DNA from: JBQLZO01 sp052168315
Lineage (GTDB): Bacteria > Planctomycetota > Phycisphaerae > Phycisphaerales > UBA1924
Direction: 5' to 3'
Assembly: GCA_052168315.1 (NCBI GenBank)
Contig: JBQLZO010000056.1
Span: 3,030-67,029, forward strand
DNA: 64,000 nucleotides
The notes beneath the pieces were generated by a model. That model saw only the letters and a list, made by a program, of their open reading frames with translations. It was not told the DNA's origin and made no database searches. Position numbers and translations under genes: made by a program. Positions 46,918 through 55,968 of the stretch are shown piece after piece (the first letter of the stretch is position 1; each line of letters opens with the position of its first letter).

Positions 46918-49197
46918 CTATCCGCGGTTCTTGTGGGTCATCACACCCCGCGGCGCGGCGGCGCGCACCCGGGCCGCCTCATCCTGTCCCCAGATCGCCA
47001 GCGTCAGCAGCCCGAACAGCCGCGGGCCGTGGTCGCGTTGCCCCGACTGGTGCTCTTCGATCATCGCGCGCACCCGCGCCAGATCGATGTCCAGCGCCTC
47101 GCCCGCGCTCCCGAACGCCGATGCCGAGCCCACCGCGTCCAGCAGCGCCGAGCGCATCCCCGACCGGTCCTCGCGGAACCACCGCCCCACCGGGATCGCG
47201 AAGCCCATCTTGGGACGATCGACCAGCTCCTCCGGGAAGCGCCGGCGCGCCAGCGCCCGCAGCAGCCCCTTCCGCTCGTTGCGCAGCATCGCATCCTTGC
47301 GCGGCAGCGCCAGCGCGAACTCGCTCACCGAGCGGTGCAGCAGCGGCGCCCGCACCTCGATGTGCGCTGCCATCCCCGCGGTGTCCGTCTTGAGCAGCAG
47401 ATCGCCCGGCAGGTAGTGCCGCAGGTCGAACCGCTCGCCGAGGATCGGATCCGTCCCGCTCGCCAGCGCCCCGCGCCACGCCCCGCGGAGCAACCGCCGC
47501 CGCTCGCCCGTCGGGAAGTGCGCGACCAGGTCCACATACCCCGCGCCCCGCGAGGCCTCGATCAGCCGCGCGATCTTCGAGGAGCGCGACCTCGGATCCG
47601 ACCGATCGAACGCCCGCACCGGGAGCATCGCGATCAGCGGGCTCGCCCAGCGCAGCATCGGGGCGATGCGCTGCCGCTCGTACCCGAGGAACAACTCATC
47701 GCCGCCATCGCCCGACAGCGCCACCCGGATGTGCTCCCCGGCTCCACGGCAGAGCCACCACGCCGGGAGCAGCGATGAATCCGCGAACGGCGCGCCGATG
47801 AGCCCGATCAGCGCCTCCAGGTCCGAGAGCAGATCCTCCGGCGGATCGATCACATGCAGGTCCGCGCCCGCCACCTCCGCGGCCACCCGCGCGTACGACG
47901 ACTCGTCGTACGCCTCGTCGGGCATCCGCACGCAGAACGCCGGGAGCCGCCCCGCGTGTCGGCACGCGTGCAGCGACACCAGCGACGAATCGATCCCCCC
48001 GGAAAGAAACAGCCCCAGCGGCACATCCGCCTCGAGCATCTCACGCACGCCCTCGTCGATCAGCCCTTCCACAGTGTCGATCAGCTCGATCTCACGCTGC
48101 ACCAGCCGGCGCGGCGAGGGACGACCGAACGCCCGCAGCACGAACCCCGCCGGGAGCGGGAGCAGCAAGATCAATAGGTACGGCAGCGCAGCGCCAAGCC
48201 AAACGACCGCGCCCACCGCCACCAGCAGCGTCGCCGCGATCACCAGCACCGGCAGCGCGATCGGAAGGATTAGCACCGCCAGCGCCAGGTTCCGCAGCGG
48301 CGTGCGCGGTTCCGCGCTCTCCGGCTCGATGACCAGTTCCTCACCCGGCGCGACCGGCGCGATCCCCCGGTGCGGCGCGTGCTGCGATGACCACCCCAGC
48401 GCCAGCCAGTCGATGCATGAGGGCGTGTCCAGTCGCGGCGCAGATTCCTCGCCGCCCACGCGTGCACGCCTGCCCGGCTTCTGTCCCGTCGGATCGCGCC
48501 CCACCGCGCCCAGCGCCCCATCGCCCGGCTCCTGCACATCCTCCCATCCCAGCGCATCGTGCAGCGATGACAGCGCCGCGATCGTGGAGGCGAACGCGAT
48601 CACCCCGCCGCGCCGACGCGTGATCCACAGCGGCTTCTCGCCGTGCGGATCACGGGCCAGCACTAGCCGCGCCATCCGCCTGTCCCACACCGCGAACGCG
48701 TACATCCCGTGCAGCGCGCTCACCGTCCGCGCCAGATCGTCGAGCGCATCATCACCGCGTTCGGTCCTGTCCGGCGCTGCCGCTCGCCGCGATGGCACCA
48801 GCGCCCGCCGGTGCCGATACAGATGCAGCAGCACCTCGGTGTCCGAGTGGTCGGTGAGGAACGCGTGCCCGCACGCCTCGAGCCGCTCGCGCAGGTCGGC
48901 GTGGTTGTAGAGGCACCCGTTGAACACCACGCACAGGTGGTCATCCGGATCGGCATCGAGCGTGGACGACATCGGCTGCCGACCCCAGGCCGGGTCGATG
49001 ATCGCCAGCCGCCGGTGCACCAGCGCCACTTCCACGCTCAGCCCATCGTCCGTCACCGCCGTGTCGCGAAACCGGCCGTGGTCGTCCGGCCCGCGCCACG
49101 CGATGGATGCATCGAGGATGTCCAGCCACTCGTCCGGGATGCCCCGCGCTGCCTCCCCCCTGGGCGTGATCCTCACGATGCCGGCGATCCCGCACAT
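46918..49197 (-). CDS. asnB: Asparagine synthetase (glutamine-hydrolysing) with two inserted membrane helices
   Basis: 759 residues, about 120 longer than common AsnB. Cys2 follows the initiator Met ('MCGIAGIVRI'), as needed for the class II glutaminase domain, with 'SIAWRGPDDHGRF' and 'LVHRRLAIID'. The synthetase domain has the PP-loop SGGIDSS (~399-405) and 'VALSGDGGDELFLGYERQRI'. Between the domains, residues ~304-355 are strongly hydrophobic and would form two transmembrane helices ('LALAVLILPIALPVLVIAAT', 'WLGAALPYLLILLLPLPAGF'). A Gly/Ser linker and Arg-rich segments flank them. This would hold both catalytic domains at the inner face of the membrane. The enzyme may amidate a cell-envelope substrate instead of free aspartate; this is inference. 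Confidence 0.93.
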   Translation of the reverse strand: MCGIAGIVRITPRGEAARGIPDEWLDILDASIAWRGPDDHGRFRDTAVTDDGLSVEVALVHRRLAIIDPAWGRQPMSSTLDADPDDHLCVVFNGCLYNHADLRERLEACGHAFLTDHSDTEVLLHLYRHRRALVPSRRAAAPDRTERGDDALDDLARTVSALHGMYAFAVWDRRMARLVLARDPHGEKPLWITRRRGGVIAFASTIAALSSLHDALGWEDVQEPGDGALGAVGRDPTGQKPGRRARVGGEESAPRLDTPSCIDWLALGWSSQHAPHRGIAPVAPGEELVIEPESAEPRTPLRNLALAVLILPIALPVLVIAATLLVAVGAVVWLGAALPYLLILLLPLPAGFVLRAFGRPSPRRLVQREIELIDTVEGLIDEGVREMLEADVPLGLFLSGGIDSSLVSLHACRHAGRLPAFCVRMPDEAYDESSYARVAAEVAGADLHVIDPPEDLLSDLEALIGLIGAPFADSSLLPAWWLCRGAGEHIRVALSGDGGDELFLGYERQRIAPMLRWASPLIAMLPVRAFDRSDPRSRSSKIARLIEASRGAGYVDLVAHFPTGERRRLLRGAWRGALASGTDPILGERFDLRHYLPGDLLLKTDTAGMAAHIEVRAPLLHRSVSEFALALPRKDAMLRNERKGLLRALARRRFPEELVDRPKMGFAIPVGRWFREDRSGMRSALLDAVGSASAFGSAGEALDIDLARVRAMIEEHQSGQRDHGPRLFGLLTLAIWGQDEAARVRAAAPRGVMTHKNRG

Positions 49198-49242
49198 GCC
49201 GATGACGCTACGCGCTCGGGGCCCATCACGCCAGACCCGGCA

Positions 49243-49248
49243 TACGCT
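49243..49248 (+). promoter_or_regulatory. Candidate -10 (TACGCT) for the PAP2 gene
   Basis: TACGCT is the same hexamer as the rpoB -10. It would give a leader of about 45 nt to the ATG at 49301. The -35 is not clear. Confidence 0.3.
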
Positions 49249-49300
49249 CCCACCGCCCGCGCGGAAGGCGATGGGCGGAACGGAACGGAGGAGACCTTGG

Positions 49301-50074
49301 ATGCGCTGGCGAGAGGAACTCAGGCCGTCGGCCTTCGGGCCCGAGCATGATCCGCTGCTCGTGTGGCGCGCCGCCCCCTTGGCCGGCATCTTCCTCGCGG
49401 GGCTGGGCCTCGCGGCCGCCAGCCTGCCGCTCCTCGATGCGCCCATCGCCCGGCTCTTCGAAGGCGGCGGACCCAGCGGCGATGTCCGCCGCGAGATCGA
49501 GGCCATGCAGCAGTTCGGCGCGGTCGGCTCCGTCGTCATCGCCGCGGCCATCATCGCATCGCTCGATCCCCGCCGGCTTCGCAGGTTTCTCGACTACGCC
49601 CTCGCCCTCGGCGTCGTGATGGCGGTCGGCAACGCCATGAAGCTGCTCATCGGACGCGGACGACCGAAGCTCGGCGACCCCATGCTCTTCCTCGGCCCCA
49701 CCGGCTCGTACCCCGTCGAATCCGCGGACCAGCCCATTCACGCGTGGGAGCTGGCCGCGGACGGCGTGGCCACACTCCACGCCATGCCCTCCACGCACGC
49801 GGCCTCGGCGGCCGTGCTCGCGATCTTCCTCGCCACCCTCTACCCAAGGCTCCGGTGGTTCGCCATCGCCATGGTCGTGCTCGTCTCCGCCGCACGCATC
49901 ATCCTCTCGGCCCACTGGACCAGCGATGTCATCGTCGGCGCCACCCTCGGCATCGCCATCGCCACGCCCATCATCCAGCGCTGCTGGGGCGTCCGCGCGC
50001 TCGACTGGCTCTGGAGAACCCTGATCGACCCCAGCGCCGCCCCCGCCCTCAACCGCGCGCTCGACCGCGCCTGA
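49301..50074 (+). CDS. PAP2-family membrane phosphatase
   Basis: 257 residues; GGAGGAG at 49287-49293, 7 nt before the ATG, fixes the start. The three lipid-phosphatase signatures are present: K114-x6-RP ('KLLIGRGRP'), PSTH (163-166, with His166) and SR-x5-H-x3-D ('ARIILSAHWTSD', Arg199, His205, Asp209). About five to six membrane helices surround them. The family removes phosphate from lipid carriers such as undecaprenyl pyrophosphate or phosphatidic acid. The ~20-residue insertion between the first two motifs is moderate. It is divergent from the membrane-inserted asparagine synthetase, which would suit an envelope role for both. Confidence 0.93.
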   Translation: MRWREELRPSAFGPEHDPLLVWRAAPLAGIFLAGLGLAAASLPLLDAPIARLFEGGGPSGDVRREIEAMQQFGAVGSVVIAAAIIASLDPRRLRRFLDYALALGVVMAVGNAMKLLIGRGRPKLGDPMLFLGPTGSYPVESADQPIHAWELAADGVATLHAMPSTHAASAAVLAIFLATLYPRLRWFAIAMVVLVSAARIILSAHWTSDVIVGATLGIAIATPIIQRCWGVRALDWLWRTLIDPSAAPALNRALDRA

Positions 50075-50137
50075 CCGGCTCTGCCCCCCTGACCCTGCCT
50101 CTCCCCACCGGCGCTTGCTCCGATCACTTCACCGGCA

Positions 50138-50884
50138 TCATCCGCTCGACCGGATCCGCTCCCACGCCGCGACCATCCGCGCGTGCATCTCTTCCAGCGC
50201 TGAGGGGATGATCCGCACGCGCCCCACCACATCCATGAAGTTCACATCCCCCGACCACCGCGGCACCACATGCACATGCAGGTGCTCCGGCACGCCCGCA
50301 CCCGCCGCGGCCCCCTGGTTGATCCCGATGTTCACCCCCTGGCACCCCAGCACCCGCTCAACAAGGTCCGTCGCCAGGTCCACCAGCGACCACAGCTCCG
50401 CGCGCTGCTCCGGTGCGTAGTCCAGCAGCCGCATCCGCGAGCACCCCAGCGCCACCAGCAGATGCCCGTTCGTGTACGGGTATCGGTTCAGCAGGATCAG
50501 CCCGCCGCGACCGCCGTTCCGGGCCGAGAGCTCCTCTCGCCCCGTCCGCACCACCACGAGGTTCTCCGCATCGCGCTCCGGGTCCAGCCAGTCATCGCGT
50601 AAGAAGCACCCTGTCGATGCCCTGGGGCGCGATGCCCCGCCGCCCCCGCCGCTCTGGTCGTCCCCCGCCTCGTCATCGTGATGATCATCTTCAGCGGCGG
50701 CGGCCCGCTCATCGTGCTTGAGCATCTCCAGATACGACAGCCGCCACGGCGCGAATAACTGCGATCCCGCGGTCTCGAGCCGCGCCGCCGCGCTCCGACC
50801 GCCCGCAGCGCGAGCAACCGGCGAAGTGGGGGGGTTGGGCGGTTTGGGGGGAGGCGATCCCGGCGTCTTCGAGTGCTCGCTCAT
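50138..50884 (-). CDS. HIT-family nucleotide-binding protein
   Basis: 248 residues from ATG 50884. The C-terminal ~150 residues are a HIT domain with 'LILLNRYPYTNGHLLVALGC' and the histidine triad 'EHLHVHVVPRW'. The segment 'LFAPWRLSYLEML' matches the AP4A-phosphorylase-like branch. The N-terminus is Pro-rich (PPPKPPNPPTSP); this stretch is encoded by a C-tract element like those after stop codons. An acidic/His insertion ('AAAAEDDHHDDEAGDDQSGG') separates the APWR motif from the core. It probably hydrolyses dinucleoside polyphosphates. It is convergent with the PAP2 gene. Confidence 0.92.
   Translation of the reverse strand: MSEHSKTPGSPPPKPPNPPTSPVARAAGGRSAAARLETAGSQLFAPWRLSYLEMLKHDERAAAAEDDHHDDEAGDDQSGGGGGASRPRASTGCFLRDDWLDPERDAENLVVVRTGREELSARNGGRGGLILLNRYPYTNGHLLVALGCSRMRLLDYAPEQRAELWSLVDLATDLVERVLGCQGVNIGINQGAAAGAGVPEHLHVHVVPRWSGDVNFMDVVGRVRIIPSALEEMHARMVAAWERIRSSG
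50828..50853 (-). repeat. C-tract element copy 6, inside the HIT gene
   Basis: On the coding strand a C-run, AAACCGCCCAA, then a C-run encodes a Pro-rich stretch near the N-terminus of the HIT protein. It is similar in form to the post-stop elements but in frame. Confidence 0.5.
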
Positions 50885-51015
50885 GGATCGGAGGCTATTC
50901 CGGAACCGGGCATCGGGCCGCATCCGCCCTCGTCCGCTCGCATCGGGGGCCGCTCGATCCGCATCTCCCACGCTCCACGCGCCACCATCATCATCCGCCC
51001 GGCACCCGGGGGCAT

Positions 51016-51021
51016 TACACT
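51016..51021 (+). promoter_or_regulatory. Candidate -10 (TACACT) for pepA
   Basis: TACACT as in the rplK and porin promoters, 51 nt before the ATG at 51073. The -35 region is not recognisable. Confidence 0.35.
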
Positions 51022-51072
51022 GTGTGCTCACGAAACCCGAACAGACCAGCCAGACCGCGAGGTGCCCACCCC

Positions 51073-52581
51073 ATGTTCCGCAACATCAGCATCGAAGACC
51101 GCAACGACGACGCCCAGGCCATCATCGTCGGCCAGTTCCAGGGCGAGTCCCTGGACGCGGGCACCCTCGCGCTCGACGACGATGGGTGCCTCGCGCGGGC
51201 CGCCGCGCGCCCCGAGGCCACCGGCGAACTCGGGCGCATCACCTCCGCGTTCCACCACCACGACGAGCCGGGCGATCGCCGGTTCATCATCGTCGGGCTC
51301 GGATCGCGCGCTTCCTTCCAGCACACGAGGATGACCACCGCCGGCGCGGCCATCGCCAAGGCCCTGAGCACCATCAAGGCCACCACCGCCACGATCCAAC
51401 TCGCCCACGCCATCGTCCACGCCGGCGCCGATGCCATGCGGGCAGGCAACGCCCTCGGCGAGGGGCTCAGCCTCGCCTGCTTCGACCGCGATCAGTTCAA
51501 GGGCGCCGCCGGGAGCGCTTCGTCGCGCCAGCGCCGCCCCGACCTCGACCTCGCGTGCGATGATGCATCCTTCGCCGCCGGGCTCGCCCGCGGGCTCGGG
51601 CTCGGCGCCTCGGCCAACTACGCCAGGCTCGTCTCCGAGACCCCGCCGAACATCTGCACGCCCACCGCCATCGCCGCCGAGGCCCAGCGCCTCGCCCGCC
51701 AGCACCGCTCGCTCAAGTGCACCGTCTTCAAGGGCGATGCCCTGCACAAGGAGAAGTTCGCCGGGCTGTTCAATGTCGGCCAGGCCTCCGAGCACGAGCC
51801 GTGCATGGTCCGCCTCGAGTACACGCCGCCGTCCCCCAAGCGCGGGGCCAAGAAGGTCGTGCTCGTCGGCAAGACCATGACCTACGACTCCGGCGGGCTG
51901 TCCATCAAGGTCAACGGCGGCATGCGCGGCATGAAGCGCGACAAGGATGGCGGGTGCGCTGTCCTCGGCGCCATGCACGCCATCGCCACCGTCATCCAGC
52001 CCCGCGTGCCCGTCGTCGCGCTGCTCGCCTGCGCCGAGAACGCCATCTCCGACGAGGCCTACCGCCCCGACGACATCATCACCTTCCGCAACGGCGTCAC
52101 CGTCGAGGTCACCAACACGGACGCCGAGGGCCGCCTCGTGCTCGCCGATGCGCTGTGCTGGGCCTGCGACTCCGAGCAGCCCGGGTGCATCATCGATGTC
52201 GCGACCCTCACGGGCGGCGTGGTCGTCGCGCTCGGATCCACCTTCGCCGGGCTCTGGTGCGACGACGATGCCCTCCGCGCCGCCCTTGACGACGCCTCGG
52301 CCAAGTCCGGAGAACGCCTCTGGAGGCTCCCGCACCACGACGAGTACCGCGACCTCATGAAGTCCGATGTCGCCGACATCGTCAACTCCGCCCCGGTCCG
52401 GAAAGCGCATCCCATCCAGGGCGCTGCGTTCCTGTCCTACTTCGTCGAGCCGGGCATCCCGTGGGCCCACATCGACATCGCCGGCGTCCACGCCGTGGAG
52501 GGCGAGTCGGCCCCGTACGCCAAGAACTCGGCCACGGGCTTCGGCGTCCGCCTGCTCGCAGAACTCGTCGACGCGATGTGA
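51073..52581 (+). CDS. pepA: Leucyl aminopeptidase (M17)
   Basis: 502 residues, matching E. coli PepA (503). It releases N-terminal amino acids and works as a cytoplasmic hexamer with two metal ions. Metal and catalytic residues align with E. coli: Lys267 (GKTMTYDSGG), Asp272, Lys279, Asp290 ('MKRDKDGG'), Asp350 and Glu352 in the signature 'NTDAEGRLVL', and Arg354. In 'MRGMKRDKDGGCAV' a Lys-Asp replaces the usual Met-Gly/Ser, a small change near the second metal. The N-terminal domain is divergent as in most PepA. The gene is alone, in the same direction as the histone-like gene 415 bp later. Confidence 0.96.
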   Translation: MFRNISIEDRNDDAQAIIVGQFQGESLDAGTLALDDDGCLARAAARPEATGELGRITSAFHHHDEPGDRRFIIVGLGSRASFQHTRMTTAGAAIAKALSTIKATTATIQLAHAIVHAGADAMRAGNALGEGLSLACFDRDQFKGAAGSASSRQRRPDLDLACDDASFAAGLARGLGLGASANYARLVSETPPNICTPTAIAAEAQRLARQHRSLKCTVFKGDALHKEKFAGLFNVGQASEHEPCMVRLEYTPPSPKRGAKKVVLVGKTMTYDSGGLSIKVNGGMRGMKRDKDGGCAVLGAMHAIATVIQPRVPVVALLACAENAISDEAYRPDDIITFRNGVTVEVTNTDAEGRLVLADALCWACDSEQPGCIIDVATLTGGVVVALGSTFAGLWCDDDALRAALDDASAKSGERLWRLPHHDEYRDLMKSDVADIVNSAPVRKAHPIQGAAFLSYFVEPGIPWAHIDIAGVHAVEGESAPYAKNSATGFGVRLLAELVDAM

Positions 52582-52996
52582 TCGACCCGATCCGCCCGGC
52601 TCCTGCGCCCGGCGCAACCCGCCCGTGACTTGGCCGCAACCCGACCTCGGCCCGGCCGCAACCCGGTTTGCGGCGCTCCAGGGCGCGGGCCGCGATGCGA
52701 TTCCGATGCCCCTCACGCCCACTCTCCACCCCCGGCGCACCCGGCGCCGCGCCCGCCGGTCCGCGCCGCGCGAGGGAGGAGCGCCCGAAATTTTTGCATT
52801 TCTTCAAAGTTTTCCCCCATGTCGTCGATAAGCAAAGCCGGATGTGAGCATTTGTCTCACGAAGGCGATGGCGTGTGAGGCGTGGTGCCGCGCTGCGATC
52901 GTCATAAAGAAACATCGGCCCGAGACCGACCAACCGCTCCGAACACCCGCGTGCATCGCGGCCGTGTCAGATCCCCGGGCCCTGGAGATGACCCCA
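52582..52996 (+). other. 415-bp gap with an AT-rich island before the histone-like gene
   Basis: The first ~200 bp are GC-rich without a recognised element. At ~52788-52840 the composition falls abruptly (runs AAATTTTT, TTTCTTCAAAG, TTTTCC), unlike anything nearby, followed by GATAAG at ~52827 and an inverted repeat GTGAG-x7-CTCAC (52844-52860). This is probably the promoter/leader of the downstream gene and may be bound by a nucleoid protein. It holds no tRNA. Confidence 0.5.
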
Positions 52997-53644
52997 ATGC
53001 CGACCATGAACAAGAACGCCGCGAAGAAGTCCTCCTCCACCCGCGCCCGACGCGCCACCGGCAAACCGGCCGCCAAACGCGGCACCGCCAAGTCCCGCTC
53101 CACCACGAACAAGGCCCGCGCCACCTCGGGCAAGCCCGCCGCCAAGCGCATGACCACCAGCAAGACCACCGCCAAGAAGAACACGACCACCAAGAAGAGC
53201 ATGACCGCCAAGCCCAAGGCCAAGCGCGTGACCGCCAAGAAGAACACGACCTCCGCCAAGTCCACCACCAAGACCACCGCCAAGCCGATGGCCAAGCGCA
53301 CCACCGCCAAGAAGAACACCACCAACGCCAAGCCCATGGCCAAGCGCTCGACCACCGCCAAGAAGAGCACGACCACCGGCAAGCCGATGGCCAAGCGCTC
53401 GACGACCGCCAAGAAGAACACGACCTCCGGCAAGCCGATGGCGAAGCGCTCGACCACCGCGAACAAGAAGAGCACCGCCGCCAAGCCCATGTCCATGCGG
53501 TCCATGACCAACAAGAAGAACAACAACACCAAGACCGCCAAGCCCATGGGCAAGAAGTCCTCGCCCAAGAGCACCGGCGGCACCAAGCTCCGCCTCGTCG
53601 GCGTCTCCAAGCCGGCCGCGAAGCGCTCCCGCAAGGCCGCCTGA
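52997..53644 (+). CDS. Histone H1-like Lys/Thr/Ala-rich repeat protein
   Basis: 215 residues from ATG 52997. GGAG at 52984-52987 sits 9 nt upstream of this ATG but touches the earlier ATG at 52988. The protein consists almost wholly of K, T, A, S, P, M, N and R. A 16-residue unit close to 'AKPMAKRSTTAKKNTT' is repeated about eight times at ~85-185. There are no acidic residues in the repeats, so the charge is strongly positive. Such proteins (histone H1-like, AlgP/HctB-like) bind DNA without a folded domain. The C-terminal 'GTKLRLVGVSKPAAKRSRKA' is the least repetitive part. The Met-rich repeat differs from the usual AAKK type. Confidence 0.85.
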   Translation: MPTMNKNAAKKSSSTRARRATGKPAAKRGTAKSRSTTNKARATSGKPAAKRMTTSKTTAKKNTTTKKSMTAKPKAKRVTAKKNTTSAKSTTKTTAKPMAKRTTAKKNTTNAKPMAKRSTTAKKSTTTGKPMAKRSTTAKKNTTSGKPMAKRSTTANKKSTAAKPMSMRSMTNKKNNNTKTAKPMGKKSSPKSTGGTKLRLVGVSKPAAKRSRKAA

Positions 53645-53673
53645 TCGATCGGCGCGATCCACCCGATCGACCC

Positions 53674-53687
53674 GATCGGGCCCGATC
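53674..53687. repeat. Palindrome in a GATC cluster after the histone-like gene
   Basis: GATCGGGCCCGATC is a perfect 14-bp palindrome. The surrounding 53643-53687 contains seven GATC sites in about 45 bp. It could be a terminator stem or a methylation-sensitive cluster. No T-run follows. Confidence 0.4.
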
Positions 53688-53759
53688 CGCCGCTCTGGAC
53701 GCTCAGGCCCGCCCGGCCTCCAACGCCCGGGCGTGCCCGCAATCCGAACTGCCAACGAG

Positions 53760-53787
53760 GACGCCGCGGAGGAACCACCGCGGCGTC
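53760..53787. terminator. Hairpin between convergent histone-like and debranching-enzyme genes
   Basis: GACGCCGCGG, loop AGGAACCA, CCGCGGCGTC: a perfect 10-bp stem between the two 3' ends. There is no T-run on either side, so it may act bidirectionally with weak efficiency or stabilise mRNA ends. Confidence 0.5.
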
Positions 53788-53829
53788 GTCGCGTTCCATC
53801 CGCCCCGCCCCATCAGGCCCCAGGACCGC

Positions 53830-55968
53830 TCACGCACCGCCCAGCAACGCCAGGATCCGAAGCGGCTCGCCCACCGACCACGCCTGCGCCAAACACCCCT
53901 CCTGCCGACGCCCCCCCCCAACCCCCCCAACGCCCCCAACGCCTCCCAATCCCCCAATCCGCGCACCAGCAGCACCATCCCCCGCCGGCTCCGAAGGCTC
54001 GGCATCGAAGATCTCCGCGATCGAACCAAGACATCCGCTCCCCAGCGATGCAAGCAGCGGCTCGATCGCAGCCCGCGCTTCCCGGCGCGATGCATCATCA
54101 AATCCGCCCGCTCGCAGCACTCCCTCCGCGTACGCGCCGATCAGCCACGCCCACACCGTTCCGTTGTGATACGCGCCATCGCGCTCCATCATGTCCCCCT
54201 CGAAACGGGGGCGGTACCCGGGGCTCCCCGGCGCCAGCGTGCGCAGCCCCATCGGCGTCAGCAGCGCCTCGCGCACGCTCCGCACGATCGCGCGCCGCTG
54301 CGCATCCGTCACCGGGCCGAACTCCAGCGACGCCGCGAACACCTGGTTCGGACGCAGCTCGCCCGTGTCCACCCACGCGCCATCCGCGCCACCCCGCAGG
54401 CAGTCGCGCAGGCACTCCCGCTCGGCATCCCAGAACGCGCGCTCGAACGAGCCCCGCACGAACGATGCCCGCTCCAGCAGCGCCGACCGCTCCAGCCCAT
54501 CGTCGGTCATCTCCGCGAGGCACCGCAGCGCGTGGTGCCACAACGCGTTGATCTCTACGGCCTTCCCGTGCCGAGGCGTGAACACCACGCCATCGCGCTT
54601 CGCATCCATCCAGGTCAGCTGCGTCGTCTCATCGCCCGCGATGATCAGCCCATCCGACGCATCGGCCCGGATCCCGAACCGCGTGCCCGTCTCGTACCGC
54701 GCCACGATCGCTCGGCACGCCGGGAGCAGCGCCCCGCGCATCCGCGCGGTCTCGCCGCTGGCCAGCCACCACGCGCGGCACGCATGCACGAACCACAGCG
54801 ATGCGTCCACCGTGTTGTAGTGCGGCGCGCCGCCGTAGTCATCGAATCGGTTCGGGATCATCCCCTCCGACTCGTGCCGCGCGAACGCCTCCAGGCACCC
54901 GAACGCCTCGTCCAGCCGGCCCGTCGCCAGCAGCAGCCCCGGCAGCGCGATCATCGTGTCGCGCCCCCAGTCCGCGAACCACGGATACCCCGCGATGATC
55001 GAGGACAACGCGCCCCCATCCACCACCCGCCGCACGATGAACTGATCCCCCGCCAGCACCAGCGCGCTGCGCCCCCGCAGCGCCGGGCTCGCCCGCTCCG
55101 CGCGCTCGACCAGCCCGCGCAGTCGCGCTGGCTCCTCCGCGTACACCCGTTCATCCGGCACCTCGACCCGATCGCCCAGCCCCGCGTGCAGCGTCGCTCC
55201 GCTCCCGGGCGCGATGTCCACGCGGAACACGCCCGGGCTCCGCCAACGCTCCCGGTCCGGCAGCCCCCGCGCCGTCTCAAGGTCATAGATCCGCATCTCC
55301 GACACCGCCGGCTCATCCACGAACCGCGAACCCGGCGAAGCCAGCCACGCGCTCAGCGCATCGCCCCGGCGCACCACCACACCGCCCGCGGCATCCACCC
55401 GCACCGACAGCCCCGCATCGCCCATCCGCTCGCTCTCGCCGGCCGAGCCCCGCGCTCCCCCATCGCCATCCCCACCCTCGTCCAGCGTCGCATGGAAATC
55501 GCGCACCGTCAGCCACGGCCGGAGCGACACCACGCACGCATCCGACGCGGTGACATCGATCCGGCACGCGCTGCGATGCCGCGCCAACCGCAGCATCACC
55601 TCCACGCGCACGCTCTCCACCTCGTGTTGCCACACCACCGAATCCGCCCGACGCTCGAACCGCCGCAGCGTCGATGCCCCGCACCACCGTGCGCTCGCGC
55701 CCTCCCCCTCGCCCGATCCCCGGATCCCCACATCCACCCACTGCAGCACCGCGATCCGGTCCACCGGCGGGTTCAGCGTCCCGATCAGCAGCGCGTGGTA
55801 CTTCCGGCGCGGGATGCCCTCGGGCGTGCCCATCGCGAACCCCCCGTGCCCGCTCGTCAGCAGCCACTCATCGTGCCACCCCGGCTCGGGAAGCCGCCGC
55901 GCATCCACGCCCGCATCCCAGGTGCGTACAAACGGAAATCCCGCTCCCGCCTGCGCCTCATCCGCCAT
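53830..55968 (-). CDS. Glycogen debranching enzyme (GDE_C, archaeal/GH133 type)
   Basis: 712 residues; AGGAGGT 6 nt before ATG 55968 fixes the start. The N-terminal beta-sandwich begins 'RLPEPGWHDEWLLTSGHGGF' and 'GTPEGIPRRKYHALLIGTLN'. The C-terminal (alpha/alpha)6 barrel has 'SSIIAGYPWFADWGRDTMIA' (~320), 'GMIPNRFDDYGGAPHYNTVD' and 'DGAYHNGTVWAWLIGAYAEG'. Asp in 'ADWGRD' is a conserved catalytic-site residue of the family. It should remove alpha-1,6 branches from glycogen in the cytoplasm. Near the C-terminus a Gly/Val run ('GGLGGVGGVGGVGGG') is encoded by a C-tract element, outside the conserved domain. No other glycogen gene is near. Confidence 0.95.
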   Translation of the reverse strand: MADEAQAGAGFPFVRTWDAGVDARRLPEPGWHDEWLLTSGHGGFAMGTPEGIPRRKYHALLIGTLNPPVDRIAVLQWVDVGIRGSGEGEGASARWCGASTLRRFERRADSVVWQHEVESVRVEVMLRLARHRSACRIDVTASDACVVSLRPWLTVRDFHATLDEGGDGDGGARGSAGESERMGDAGLSVRVDAAGGVVVRRGDALSAWLASPGSRFVDEPAVSEMRIYDLETARGLPDRERWRSPGVFRVDIAPGSGATLHAGLGDRVEVPDERVYAEEPARLRGLVERAERASPALRGRSALVLAGDQFIVRRVVDGGALSSIIAGYPWFADWGRDTMIALPGLLLATGRLDEAFGCLEAFARHESEGMIPNRFDDYGGAPHYNTVDASLWFVHACRAWWLASGETARMRGALLPACRAIVARYETGTRFGIRADASDGLIIAGDETTQLTWMDAKRDGVVFTPRHGKAVEINALWHHALRCLAEMTDDGLERSALLERASFVRGSFERAFWDAERECLRDCLRGGADGAWVDTGELRPNQVFAASLEFGPVTDAQRRAIVRSVREALLTPMGLRTLAPGSPGYRPRFEGDMMERDGAYHNGTVWAWLIGAYAEGVLRAGGFDDASRREARAAIEPLLASLGSGCLGSIAEIFDAEPSEPAGDGAAGARIGGLGGVGGVGGVGGGRRQEGCLAQAWSVGEPLRILALLGGA
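53911..53959. repeat. C-tract element copy 7, inside the debranching-enzyme gene
   Basis: On the plus strand: several C-runs separated by AA, AACG and AAT. The coding (minus) strand reads G-rich and gives a Gly/Val-rich insert near the C-terminus. Orientation is opposite to most other copies relative to the gene. Confidence 0.5.

Noticed and set aside
53015..53480. Repeats in the histone-like gene as a possible CRISPR or satellite array
   Set aside because: The repeats are contiguous, code in frame for a basic peptide, vary at synonymous and conservative positions and have no unique spacers.
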